A stretch of DNA of 64,000 bases, taken from Bolinopsis microptera. Its lineage: Eukaryota > Ctenophora > Tentaculata > Lobata > Bolinopsidae. Shown here one piece after another: positions 22,323 through 33,000 of this stretch; position 1 is the first letter of the stretch; each line of letters begins with the position of its first letter. Both the position numbers and the translations under genes were made by a program. The notes below the pieces were generated by a model. The model ran no database searches. It saw only the letters and a list, made by a program, of their open reading frames with translations, and had not been told where the DNA came from. The DNA is taken from contig NC_087072.1 in NCBI RefSeq assembly GCF_026151205.1, positions 791,875-855,874 on the forward strand. Direction: 5' to 3'.

Positions 22323-22796
22323 GCATCACGTCATGACCCCCACGGTCGTTTCACTATAGAGTTTCTACGATACAGGGGAGCCGCGCACTCTTGCGCGGCG
22401 GGTCATACAACGTATGATATGAAGCGGCGAAGTCTTCCGACTTCCAAGCATGCTTTGTAAATAGTTATTAGTTAGGCAAAAGTAAATATGAAATGGTAAA
22501 GCTCATCGTTAGATGCGACTGGTATTTTTTACACAGTAAAATTTTCGAAAAATTACGTGATTTTGCGCGCAAAAATGATTTGGCTTTTTATGGGTTTAAA
22601 AAGAAATATTTTGGTCCAAAAAGTGTTAAAATATTGCTCAATTATTCCATTTAACACTTTTCTTTGTTCTTGTGCCAAAACAGGTTTGTTCATTGATTGT
22701 CATACGTTGTATGACCCGCCGCGCACGAGTGCGCGGCTCCCCTGTATCGTCGAAACTCTACAGTGAAGCGACAGTGGGGGTCACCACGTGATAAAA
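22323..22796. mobile_element. 474-bp element with hairpin-family repeats as inverted termini
   Basis: Copies 3 (22,323-22,421) and 4 (22,697-22,796) of the hairpin family face each other. The outer ends read ATCACGTCATGACCCCC and its near inverse, and the inner ends read CATACAACGTATGA and its inverse. The middle 275 bp are AT-rich with no gene. The arrangement suggests that two hairpin modules act, or acted, as the ends of a MITE/foldback. A 104-codon frame that crosses from 22,146 into copy 3 is not recognisable. Confidence 0.7.
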
Positions 22797-23603
22797 ATCA
22801 TTGATACTTTATAGCGATAGAAAAAAATTTCGCGGTGCCATGCCGAGCACTCTAAAATTTGTGAAAAAAATCGAGCGCTACCATAGCACATAGACAATAG
22901 AATTTTCGTAAATACTTCCCCGTAGCGTATTTAAGTCGCTGAACTGTTTTTGAGTCTCCGTCTCTCACATTCGTGTTTTCTTTGGATCTGAGTTATTGAC
23001 ATAGTTGGGTTTAAATATGTTTAACATTGAACAGTGTTGTATATAATTGATTAGTATATAATTGTTGAAATTATCTGTGCATATTGTTTGAACAGATTTT
23101 AGTCATCATAGATAACCTTTAAAGTATAGTCAGCTTTAAGGGAAACATCTTTATTTTGTATCAAATTCGTATCAATTCGACATTTGATTAACCTCTTGAT
23201 TTACCAATTATCTAGCATTTGGTTTACCTTTGTTCAATTTACTCAACATGATCTGTATTCACAAACTATTTTGGATTTTTGACAACTTTTAAGCTATGAA
23301 CCGAACTATGAAATTAATTACTTTGCCTTATCATCAAGCATCGTATTGCACATAATCTCCAATTATTTGCTGGTTTAGTTGTGTCGAAAGAGTGAAAACC
23401 GGATTGTACCTTGATTTACCAGATGTTTCAAATAAATGTATTTACTTTATTCCATGGCCATTCGATTTTCTACAATTTTAAGATTCGTTATAGACATACT
23501 TTTATACTTATCAAAGGTGGATCTATATCTTATTCAACTTAATCTAATCAGCTGATATAATGATTATAATATTCAGCTGGTACTAAGCTAAGAGAAACAC
23601 ATC
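22797..23603. other. Upstream region of the LRRC34-like pair
   Basis: AT-rich, no repeat recognised. A TTCAG at 23,573-23,577 just before the ATG could be a splice acceptor for a 5' UTR intron. I cannot identify a promoter. Confidence 0.4.
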
Positions 23604-24809
23604 ATGAGTGGAAGTGGAAGTGACTCTGAAAAAGAGAAAGATGTCGAGACATTGATAGAAATTTACAAGGAAGCATGTAAGGCTGTAAATCGGGAACCTA
23701 TCTCCAGAGTAATACGTTTTATGAATCTCATAGATAAAGACAATGAGTCATCTCTTGATGGATACGTCTTAGATTTGAGCGGAAATTTGCCAGAATTTAG
23801 AAATAAAAGACTTGACCAAGATGATGCCATTGCACTTGCCCGTGAGCTTAGTGAAGATTTCTTCATAACTGATATAAATTTATCATACAACAATATTGCA
23901 AATACTGGAGCAATTGCAATTGGAAAAGCTCTGCAAGACAATAAATTTCTTGAACACTTGAATCTCGGCATGTGTGACATTGAGGCAAAGGGTACAGAAG
24001 CTATATGCACTGGGATTCAGATGAACGACAACCTTCGCAGTTTGTCCCTGAAGGGAAACAAGATTGGGAGACAGGGCGGAATACTGTTATCAGCTACACT
24101 TCAAGTTAATAGCTCCCTCACTGAACTTGATATATCGGATACTGACCAAACAGATGAGAGCCTCATTGCATTGACCACAGTATTGTTAGACAACACAACT
24201 GTAAAGAAGCTCAATGTCGGTAACCCCTTAGTGACCAGTGAGCAAGAGGAAACCACGATTCATTTTGCAAAAATGCTTCATGTGAATTACAGTCTCACTG
24301 AACTTCATCTTTGTAAACATGGAATGAAAGATTTCGGAGCTACGCAACTGGCAGAAAGTTTAAAGGACAATAAAACTCTGATGTATTTGAATTTGGCCTG
24401 CAATAAGATTTCAGAAGATGGTGCTCGTGCTTTTTCCAGCCTTTTGAAGTTGAACACCCCGCTTAAACAACTATCCTTTGCATCAAACAGAATAGGAAAC
24501 AATGGACTTGCTGCACTTAGTGAGGCCATCGCAACTAACAATTGCAATCTTACAACACTGTGGATCAACAACAATGGCATTACAGAAATGGGACTTTGTG
24601 CACTGGCAGCTGCCTTGAGGTCAAACATCACTCTCTCCAACATTTACCTCTGGGGGAATGAATTGAAAAACACAGCGTGCAATGCTTTTGAACAGCTTAT
24701 GGAGGGAGGTAAACCAAGGCTTCTTCAACACAACACTGATGTTGTACCTTATGTTGTTGATGGAATAACATACCTCGCTGAAACTGGACATTATCTGTTT
24801 TCTCACTGA
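23604..24809 (+). CDS. LRRC34-like leucine-rich repeat protein, copy 1
   Basis: An intronless 401-residue protein made almost entirely of ribonuclease-inhibitor-type leucine-rich repeats of 28 residues. Examples are the repeats starting TDINLSYNNIANTGAIAIGK, LEHLNLGMCDIEAKGTEAI and LMYLNLACNKISEDGARAF. A short acidic N-terminal lead (MSGSGSDSEKEKDVE) precedes them, and the C-terminal tail VPYVVDGITYLAETGHYLF resembles my recollection of LRRC34. Such proteins are scaffolds, and LRRC34 is linked to germ/stem cells and nucleoli in mammals, a role I cannot confirm here. There is no signal peptide, membrane helix or NACHT domain. It lies in tandem with a paralogue. Lack of introns among intron-rich neighbours suggests an ancestral retrocopy later duplicated. 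An NLRC3- or RNH1-like LRR protein is the alternative. Confidence 0.8.
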   Translation: MSGSGSDSEKEKDVETLIEIYKEACKAVNREPISRVIRFMNLIDKDNESSLDGYVLDLSGNLPEFRNKRLDQDDAIALARELSEDFFITDINLSYNNIANTGAIAIGKALQDNKFLEHLNLGMCDIEAKGTEAICTGIQMNDNLRSLSLKGNKIGRQGGILLSATLQVNSSLTELDISDTDQTDESLIALTTVLLDNTTVKKLNVGNPLVTSEQEETTIHFAKMLHVNYSLTELHLCKHGMKDFGATQLAESLKDNKTLMYLNLACNKISEDGARAFSSLLKLNTPLKQLSFASNRIGNNGLAALSEAIATNNCNLTTLWINNNGITEMGLCALAAALRSNITLSNIYLWGNELKNTACNAFEQLMEGGKPRLLQHNTDVVPYVVDGITYLAETGHYLFSH

Positions 24810-25362
24810 ACTCTCTCATCGCTATTGATAGGCAAATAATAATTCAATATTAAGTTCATTTACAGTTCATTTACTCTGTAAATTTTACAGTTCATTTAAA
24901 CAATTATTTGTAATCAAGATTTTGGAGATGATGGTTGATTAATATTATAAGGGATGTATAGTGTAAAAATATTTTGAAAATTTTGATCTTCATTTTCAGT
25001 TGATTTAGCTGCACTATTCTTTAATATTCATTTTATTCTCTTTTTGCAAGGATTTCCCAAAAAGCTTAAAAATATCTTCTATCATTGATGTTCAGAATTT
25101 TCTATTTATTTTATGAAGTTCAGTTTTCGTTGTGTTCGGAAATCAAGAAATACAATTTAATTTAGTCGATACTATCTTATTCACTTAAATTGCACGAAAA
25201 CTGTCACGGCTTTTAATTTATATGCTTATCATTCCAGAATACATCATACTTACGTGGGATATTCACATCTAATGGATAAAAGCATTTTTTAAATGGTAAA
25301 ATATGTAATCTTAATAAAATTTAAAACAATCACGACCACGTACATTTACTTCCCAGGAATTA
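24810..25362. other. Spacer between the two LRR genes
   Basis: AT-rich 3' flank of copy 1 and 5' flank of copy 2. A CTTCCCAG directly before GAATTAATGG, whose ATG opens copy 2, looks like a 3' splice acceptor, so copy 2 may have a spliced leader exon. No other feature was seen. Confidence 0.5.
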
Positions 25363-26550
25363 ATGGACGATATTGTCGACAACAGCAAAGAATCACCTGA
25401 GTGCAATCGATTAAGAAGAATCTACTACCAGGCATGTGCTGACTATCAGTGTTATTTTCAAGACAAACTTATCGACATTTTAGAAGGACATTCATCTACG
25501 GGGACATGCCTTGATCTGAAAGGGAATCTGAAAATGTTTCAAAAGAAAAAGCTAAAAGATCGTGACTTTATTCCCATATTTATCGAACTTCAAACTGACA
25601 CTTATGTGACCAGCCTAAATTTAGCTTACAATCATCTATCTGAGGTTGCTTGCGAAAATATTGGCAAAGCTCTGGAAACAAATGACACCTTAATTGAGCT
25701 GGATTTAACTATGTGTGATATATACGTTGATGGGTGCTTCTCAATAAGTGAAGGTCTGAACAAAAATACTTGTTTACAGAAGCTAGTCCTGGCTGGAAAT
25801 AAGTTCGGTCCTGTTGGTGCTGCTGTTCTTGCTGAAGCGTTACAGATCAACAATTCTCTCTTATCTCTTGATATTGCCAATACGGATCAGAATTCACAGA
25901 GTTTGATCCCCTTATCCACTGTTTTGATATCGAATACCTCTGTTGAATACTTAGACGTGAGCAGAACAGTCCCATACACTGATGAACTTACACTGACTGA
26001 TCACTTTAGCAAATTACTGTCCATAACCGCTACACTCGGCGCTCTCAAATTATCTAAGTGTGGAATATCTGATTCTGGGGCAAACTCTTTAGCGTTCTCG
26101 TTGAGAGATAACTCCAGCTTGAGACACCTTGATGTTTCAAGTAATAAGATAACTGCAGATGGTGCCCAATCATTCGCAGATCTTTTAAAAGTGAACTCGA
26201 CACTCGAGGAACTTTCCTTGTGTTCGAATACGATTGGTGACAATGGACTGATCGCTATCAGCGAAGTTCTTGCCTGTAGAAACATATCGTTACAAAAGCT
26301 GTGGGTTCCCAATAACAAAATCACAGAAGTTGGGTTATCTTCTCTTGCGATTGCATTACACTCTAATAAGACTGTGTCTAACGTGTATATCTGGGGCAAT
26401 GAGTTTGGGGGAAAAGCTTGTGATGCGTTCCATATTCTCTGCAGCGGAGAAATGCCAAGACTGGAACCGGAAAATATCGACTTCAAGGTTTACACTGTAG
26501 ATAATGTAAATTATCTAGCGGAGACTGGACATCACGGTTTCTCCCATTGA
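25363..26550 (+). CDS. LRRC34-like leucine-rich repeat protein, copy 2
   Basis: An intronless 395-residue paralogue of the gene at 23,604, collinear over its whole length, with the same repeats (for example LIELDLTMCDIYVDGCFSI and LRHLDVSSNKITADGAQSF) and the same ending (VYTVDNVNYLAETGHHGFSH). The N-terminal lead differs (MDDIVDNSKESPECNRLRR). The shared WGNE motif before the tail (NVYIWGNEF versus NIYLWGNEL) and the final TGH-FSH show a local duplication in which both copies stayed open. It is cytosolic or nuclear by composition. A poly(A) signal candidate, AATAAA, lies 4 bases after the stop at 26,554. Function beyond protein binding is not deducible. Confidence 0.8.
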   Translation: MDDIVDNSKESPECNRLRRIYYQACADYQCYFQDKLIDILEGHSSTGTCLDLKGNLKMFQKKKLKDRDFIPIFIELQTDTYVTSLNLAYNHLSEVACENIGKALETNDTLIELDLTMCDIYVDGCFSISEGLNKNTCLQKLVLAGNKFGPVGAAVLAEALQINNSLLSLDIANTDQNSQSLIPLSTVLISNTSVEYLDVSRTVPYTDELTLTDHFSKLLSITATLGALKLSKCGISDSGANSLAFSLRDNSSLRHLDVSSNKITADGAQSFADLLKVNSTLEELSLCSNTIGDNGLIAISEVLACRNISLQKLWVPNNKITEVGLSSLAIALHSNKTVSNVYIWGNEFGGKACDAFHILCSGEMPRLEPENIDFKVYTVDNVNYLAETGHHGFSH

Positions 26551-27081
26551 ACAAATAAATTAATAAGTTATAACTTGCTTGTTGATTTGTATTCTGTAAC
26601 CATTTCGTAATATAGTTATTAGTTATTTTAATTTTGTTATCGTTATCGTTTCCAAATGATTTTTATTGGTTTTCCCGATTGTTTTCTATAATATAATGCG
26701 TATTAAATATAAATCAAACCGTTTTCTTATCAGTTTTCACAATTTTTCTATAATGCTTGTAAAATTGAGTGTAATAATTGTCTGATTTTATGTATTTTTA
26801 AGATGATTGTTTTTGCATATTTGTTGAATTTAAGAATGTCATTTTGTGATTGCGTTATGATGTTGTTGTATTTGATCATTTCTTTGTTATTGAAAGACAG
26901 TTTAGTTACTAAATGAGAAAAACAATGATATCGATAAATTGAAATGCAGTTATGATTGACTTGACTCTAATAGAACCAGTTATTTTATTCGTTTACGCAT
27001 TGCCACTATAACTGTTGATCACATACCAGAGTAATAATAATCCTACAATCAGTTAGATAGTACAATAGTAAAAGTACCTGA
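26551..27081. other. Intergenic region before the dynein gene
   Basis: AT-rich sequence holding the 3' end of the LRR gene and the 5' flank of the dynein gene. The chosen dynein ATG (27,082) follows an untranslated stretch with in-frame stops. No promoter motif was recognised. Confidence 0.45.
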
Positions 27082-30000
27082 ATGGATGACCGGTTATGGT
27101 GGTTTGCCAACAAGATTCAGGATGTCTACCAGATTGGTACCTACGACAGTCCCACTCTTCTGGAGGACTTTATCAGTGCTGACCCTACCGTAGAGGCTAT
27201 CAATGGCTTCTTAAGTTAGTACTTTCTCAATCATTTCTGTGGACACATCTGTAAATACTGTAAAACCATTCATTTCTGCGGCGAATTTATTTGTGGATTT
27301 TTTAGTCATACAATATTCACTGAATATTGTATGACTAAAAAATCCGCGAAAACTTCTTAATCCTTCTATCGTACAATGTCTTAATTCTTCTAGAATCTAG
27401 ATTACTATGTGTTTTAATTGCAGATGCAGGTGGTACGAACCGACTGTTTGTCCACAGTTCCGTTGTAGACAAAGTGACCCTGTCAAACAGAACCCTCTCA
27501 ATCTACACTACACTTCCTGAGAGGCTGAAGTTAGAGGGTCACATTCTCCTTTACTTCTTTAGACTTTGTAATGATGTCAAGTTAGAAGTGGAGACTATCC
27601 CCAACAAGTCAGTGTTTTAAGTGTATAGCGGGGGGCCGGTGGGGGGGGGGGGGGGGTTGTAGCATGAGTTCAGCACTTAGTTGATTGATGCTGAATTTCT
27701 AGTTGATCAAATTGCGCTATACTTGTTAATGTCAAGCTTTTTATTTATCTGAGCATTATTTTGCTATCCTGATTTTCAGTGTGTTTGCTGGGACGGTTAA
27801 AGATTCTGCTATTCAGTCTTTTACCACATTTCTCTCTGAAGTTGTAGCCCCTGTGTTAAAGTCTAAGAGAGACTGGGGTCAGTGCTCCAGCGAACAGGTA
27901 GGTCTTATCTAGATGTTATCTAGTTACCATAGTTACACTACTAGTTAACAGGTAGATCTTATCTAGATGTTATCTAGTTACCATAGTTACACTACTAGTG
28001 AACATGTAGATCTTATCTAGATGTTATCTAGTTACCATAGTTACACTACTAGTGAACAGGTAGATCTTATCTAGATGTTATCTAGTTACCATAGTTACAC
28101 TACTAGTGAACAGGTAGGTCTTATCTAGATGTTATCTAGTTACCATAGTTACACTACTAGTTAACAGGTAGGTCTTATCTAGATGTTATCTAGTTACCAT
28201 AGTTACACTACTAGTTAACAGGTAGGTCTTATCTAGATGTTATCTAGTTACCATAGTTACACTACTAGTTAACAGGTAGGTCTTATCTAGATGTTATCTA
28301 GTTACCATAGTTACACTACTAGTGAACAGGTAGGTCTTATCTAGATGTTATCTAGTTACCATAGTTACACTACTAGTTAACAGGTAGGTCTTATCTAGAT
28401 GTTATCTAGTTACCATAGTTACACTACTAGTGAACAGGTAGGTCTTATCTAGATGTTATCTAGTTACCATAGTTACACTACTAGTTAACAGGTAGGTCTT
28501 ATCTAGATGTTATCTAGTTACCATAGTTACACTACTAGTTAACAGGTAGGTCTTATCTAGATGTTATCTAGTTACCATAGTTACACTACTAGTTAACAGG
28601 TAGGTCTTATCTAGATGTTATCTAGTTACCATAGTTACACTACTAGTTAACAGGTAGGTCTTATCTAGATGTTATCTAGTTACCATAGTTACACTACTAG
28701 TTAACAGGTAGGTCTTATCTAGATGTTATCTAGTTACCATAGTTACACTACTAGTTAACAGGTAGGTCTTATCTAGATGTTATCTAGTTACCATAGTTAC
28801 ACTACTAGTTAACAGGTAGGTCTTATCTAGATGTTATCTAGTTACCATAGTTACACTACTAGTTAACAGGTAGGTCTTCCTTATAAATTGAAAACATTGA
28901 CCGATATTGCCTTGTTTAAAAAGAGACTTAAGACTCATCTTTTTGAAAAAGTATTCATATAGGTTTCATAAAATAACTTCTTCATAAAAATTAAAAACCC
29001 ATATTTCATAAAATGCTAAGTTCTTATGTACATGTTCATTGTTCATGAGTCGCTTTAGATTTTGAGTTCTCTTTGGCTATAAAGCGATTTATAAATTTCT
29101 AGTTATTATTATTATTATTATCTTATCGAGATGTTATCTAGATTCTAGATATTATCATCTGCTATACCTCGCTATTTTAAATTTTAAAACTTCTATTAAT
29201 TGTTGATATCAATCTCTCTAATCATGCTCGAGACTCTATTTAATGCCGATAAAACTCCACTAAATATTAAAAGCTAAAGTTAGTTACTATTCTATCTCTG
29301 AACCATATCTATGCTCAGGTACAGCAGCTGCTATCCTGTGTGGACAAGTGTGTGTACAGTATGGTAGACTCCCCCACCCCCACTGGTAAAGTAGTGCTAG
29401 AAACAGCCCCTGAGTGCGAGGACACTATATCCCGCAGACTTGAGAACACTGCTCCTGCTTATCTAGCAGAGTGTGAGAGACTCATTCAGAGCTGGAGCTC
29501 AACCATTGAAACTGTACTGTCTGATGCTTTCGAGGACAGGTCTGTTGTTGAACTGTGATTATAATGGAGTAAGGTAGTATGTTTATTCACTAGACTACAA
29601 ATCATGATATGGTCTGTTGTTGAACTCTGATTGTTGTTGAACTGTGAAAAGGATTGTTGTTGAACTGTGATTGAGACTACAAATCTTGATATTGAGTTAC
29701 TTCTTTGTAATTTTAAAATGTACCAATAAACACTATAGAATAAAATGTTTACTCGCAGCCGAGCTCACATGTTGGAGAGCTGCACTGGACCAATAGTGGA
29801 AATACACCGCTGGAAGAGAAGAAACCTTCTCCTAACCTCCATCATAGAGCAACTGAAAACAAAAGAGAGTAAAGCAGTTATCACGACTCTGATAGCAAAC
29901 AAGAGCAAATACCTCAAGAAGTGGAGGTCAGTGGATATCATCATCACAGATACAGCTAACGAAGCTAAAGATAAGTACAAGTACCTAGAGGGACTAAAGA

Positions 30001-33000
30001 GACACATTGAGCCGCTGTGTGAGGAGAACAGGATATCAGAAGTAATGAACACCTGCCTTCACCATCTCATGATGGGTTTTAAACAAGTCAGTACTGGAAA
30101 CTATACTTCTAGAGCATGCTCATCTATATACGAGTAGTAGTATTCTTTTAAAAACTACACTACTAAACATCAAGTTATTATGTAGTTGATAATTATTAAT
30201 TTGATTAATTTATAAACGTGATAACAGATTCAGTTTTGTAACTAGCACTACATTATTATAAACCCACTCACCCTCTCCTTACCCAGGCTGAAGCAGCGTC
30301 ACGTCACTACGCACGGTCAGGTTTCCTAGGAGTAATAATGAGCAAGGTATCTAACCAGCTGGTGACCCTGTGTAAAGCTAACTTGTTTGTGAGACAAGGT
30401 TACGAGGCTGGAGAGGTGTGGGGGCAGGTTGAGAAGCCTGCAGAGAGGGAGTCTCTTAAACACCTCCACAACGCGCTCGTGGAGTGCCTCGCTCTTCACA
30501 AGTTCTATAAGGTTACTACTAGTTAACATAGTTACACTACTAGTTACCATAGTTACATAATGTAGCAGTATCTCTTAGTATATAATGTTTGTTATCTTCC
30601 GTTATCTGAAAGCTGTCTAATGTCTAGTGACGTCATTGTTTTTCACGATACTTAGTTCTGAAGTGAAGTCAATTTAAATTATTCTAAATAAAAGTAAGAA
30701 GACCGTGGTCTTATAATCGGAGAAGCAACTCCTCCCTGCTAACTTAGTAACAACTCGCAGGAGTGTTTAAAGAATCTGAGAGACATGTTAGGAGCCTCCA
30801 ACAAGAACACGATGTGCGGCTCCAGACGGGGAGCCTCCTCAGTTGCCAGATCAGACTGCACTGACAGCAGGGATAGCAACATCAACGAGAAAAGACGTGA
30901 GTTACTACTAGTTACCATAGTTACACTACTAGTTACCATAGTTACATAATACGTAATATAGTAGCGGTATCTCTTAGCAATATCAACGAGAGACGACGTG
31001 AGTTCCTATAATTCTAGAAGTATTTATATGATTTGTACAATTTGTAAAATAATTCATGATTCTTTCGGCCATATCATCTCATTTCATTTATAATCATTGC
31101 ATTGAGACTTAACGAGATTACAGTATTCATCAAAGTCCTTATGTACATCACTCAATATCACTGACAATCCAAAAACATTTCATTTTTCTTACAAAATATT
31201 CAGTACGTCCGGTCAGATCACCAAATCACCCATTCCATCAAAATAAACTTGATCGCTGGAAGATTGTAAAAGAGAACGTCCAGATTCTTTCTCCTGCAGG
31301 TTGTCCTGATTTTGGATCATTTACAATTTTGTTTTCTCCAATCATGCACATGATCTGCACGATTGATAATGTCCAGATTGCTAAATTGCCATTGCTGATC
31401 CTCGCTAATCTCTAACCCTCAAAAGTAAAACCAGGTGATAGGAAGACTGGAGCTAGCCAGAGCTCCTTGTTTCAACTGAACACTCAAAACTTTGGTATAC
31501 CCATCACGGATGATCAGGCTATTTTGGGAAGTCTCGATAAACTGATCGAAAGGAGCCGTGAGCTTATTGAGGTACGTAATTCACCAATCAGGGAAATTTA
31601 ATCGGTCGTTGCATTGTTATAGTGGTAATTGCAGCATTTTATAGTTCCTCCATTTTTCATCTTACCCCACATCAAACTAGTAATCATATCCCGTTGTCAG
31701 GTTATAACGACGCTAAGTCAGCTGGAAGATCTGGCTAAAAGTGTCTCAGATATTGGTAAATGCGGGGTCTCGCCCCTCATCACCAGACATCACCTCTGTT
31801 CTTCTAATACTGTAGAGGAGATATCAATGCCTCCCTCGGATAGCAACATGGACTGTCTTGTTGAGGAAGGTGGGTATTTCTTCTTGTAGTGTTGTGAGGT
31901 AGGACTTGAGGTGATCTATCAGGGTTGAGGATTTAGTTAGGTTTTTAGAACAGTTTGTACTTATATAAATATACATATATTTGATATAGTTCTATTCGAT
32001 TTTAATAGTCCATCAGGGTCGAGTAGTTCTTTAGGTTTTACTGATAGCCCTGTTTGCATTTAACAATACATTTAACAGTCCATTTAAAGACTACCGACGC
32101 GATGTAGGATGAATTCTCCGCATTCCAACAGCATCTTGTGTTGCTCACTTTGCTGATTCCGGGAAGCATTCTCTTTACGCTATCATTATGTTATTGTACG
32201 ATAAGATATCGTTCATTTAAAATTAAGGAATTATAGGCCTGTCAACTGTCAAGGATTGCAGCCCAGTTAAGAGCTACTTGTGCCATGTAAGGGATAACTG
32301 AGGTCACGTGACCATCGATCCTATCACGTGACCGCAGAGTACAATAGGAATAGGGCTTATCTTAGTGTTTGTTTAGCTTATCAGTAGTTTTAAAAGCACT
32401 CCGTGGGAAATTGATGTAGCGATTAGAGATTTATCTTTTTCACGCGTGAGAAACTCACGCGGTGCGGCAGAGTATTTAAGGGCTCGAAAGAGTGTCAGAG
32501 GGGTTCTTCTTTATTACGTATATTTCACAAATTGTAGATTTTTAATTAAGATTGTTGAGACACCCTTTTTCAATTCTATTCGGATTAACTTAAACATTGT
32601 CAGTGTCCAGTGAGACACTTCTCACCTTTACTCAGAAGTGTGTCTGATACACGAGTAAGGAGTGTGCGCACGCTCCTCACTGTTGTATCAGACACACTTC
32701 TGATACAACCAAATTGTTGAGACACACTTCTCTCTTTTCTGTTTCTGATATCGGGACATACCTCTCAATTGTTTAGTTTTAGTGAGTCTAGACTTATCCT
32801 ATAGTTAAACGTAGAGTAAGAACGGTTTGCTACAGTAGTGAGATATCAGTTGAACGCCGGAACTTAAGTATTCTATGTTCGTTAGCTTGTGCCCCTCAAG
32901 CTAATAGTCAGTTTAATGTGACTATTTCTTCAGATGAAGCTTCCCAGCCGGCATCCAGTTCAGAAGGCTCCACGAGAGAGATAACACCCTCTTTAGAGTC

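Noticed and set aside
22146-22460. 104-codon frame starting MRGGSTMNDNN
   Set aside because: It begins in one hairpin repeat copy and ends in another, so it is built from repeat sequence. No recognisable domain.
32633-32702. miRNA precursor
   Set aside because: The stem is almost fully paired with virtually no loop, so a palindromic repeat is the better explanation.
32260-32933. Solitary LTR in a dynein intron
   Set aside because: A TATTTAAG box and repeated words are present, but I could not find matching ends or a target duplication, so no call is made.
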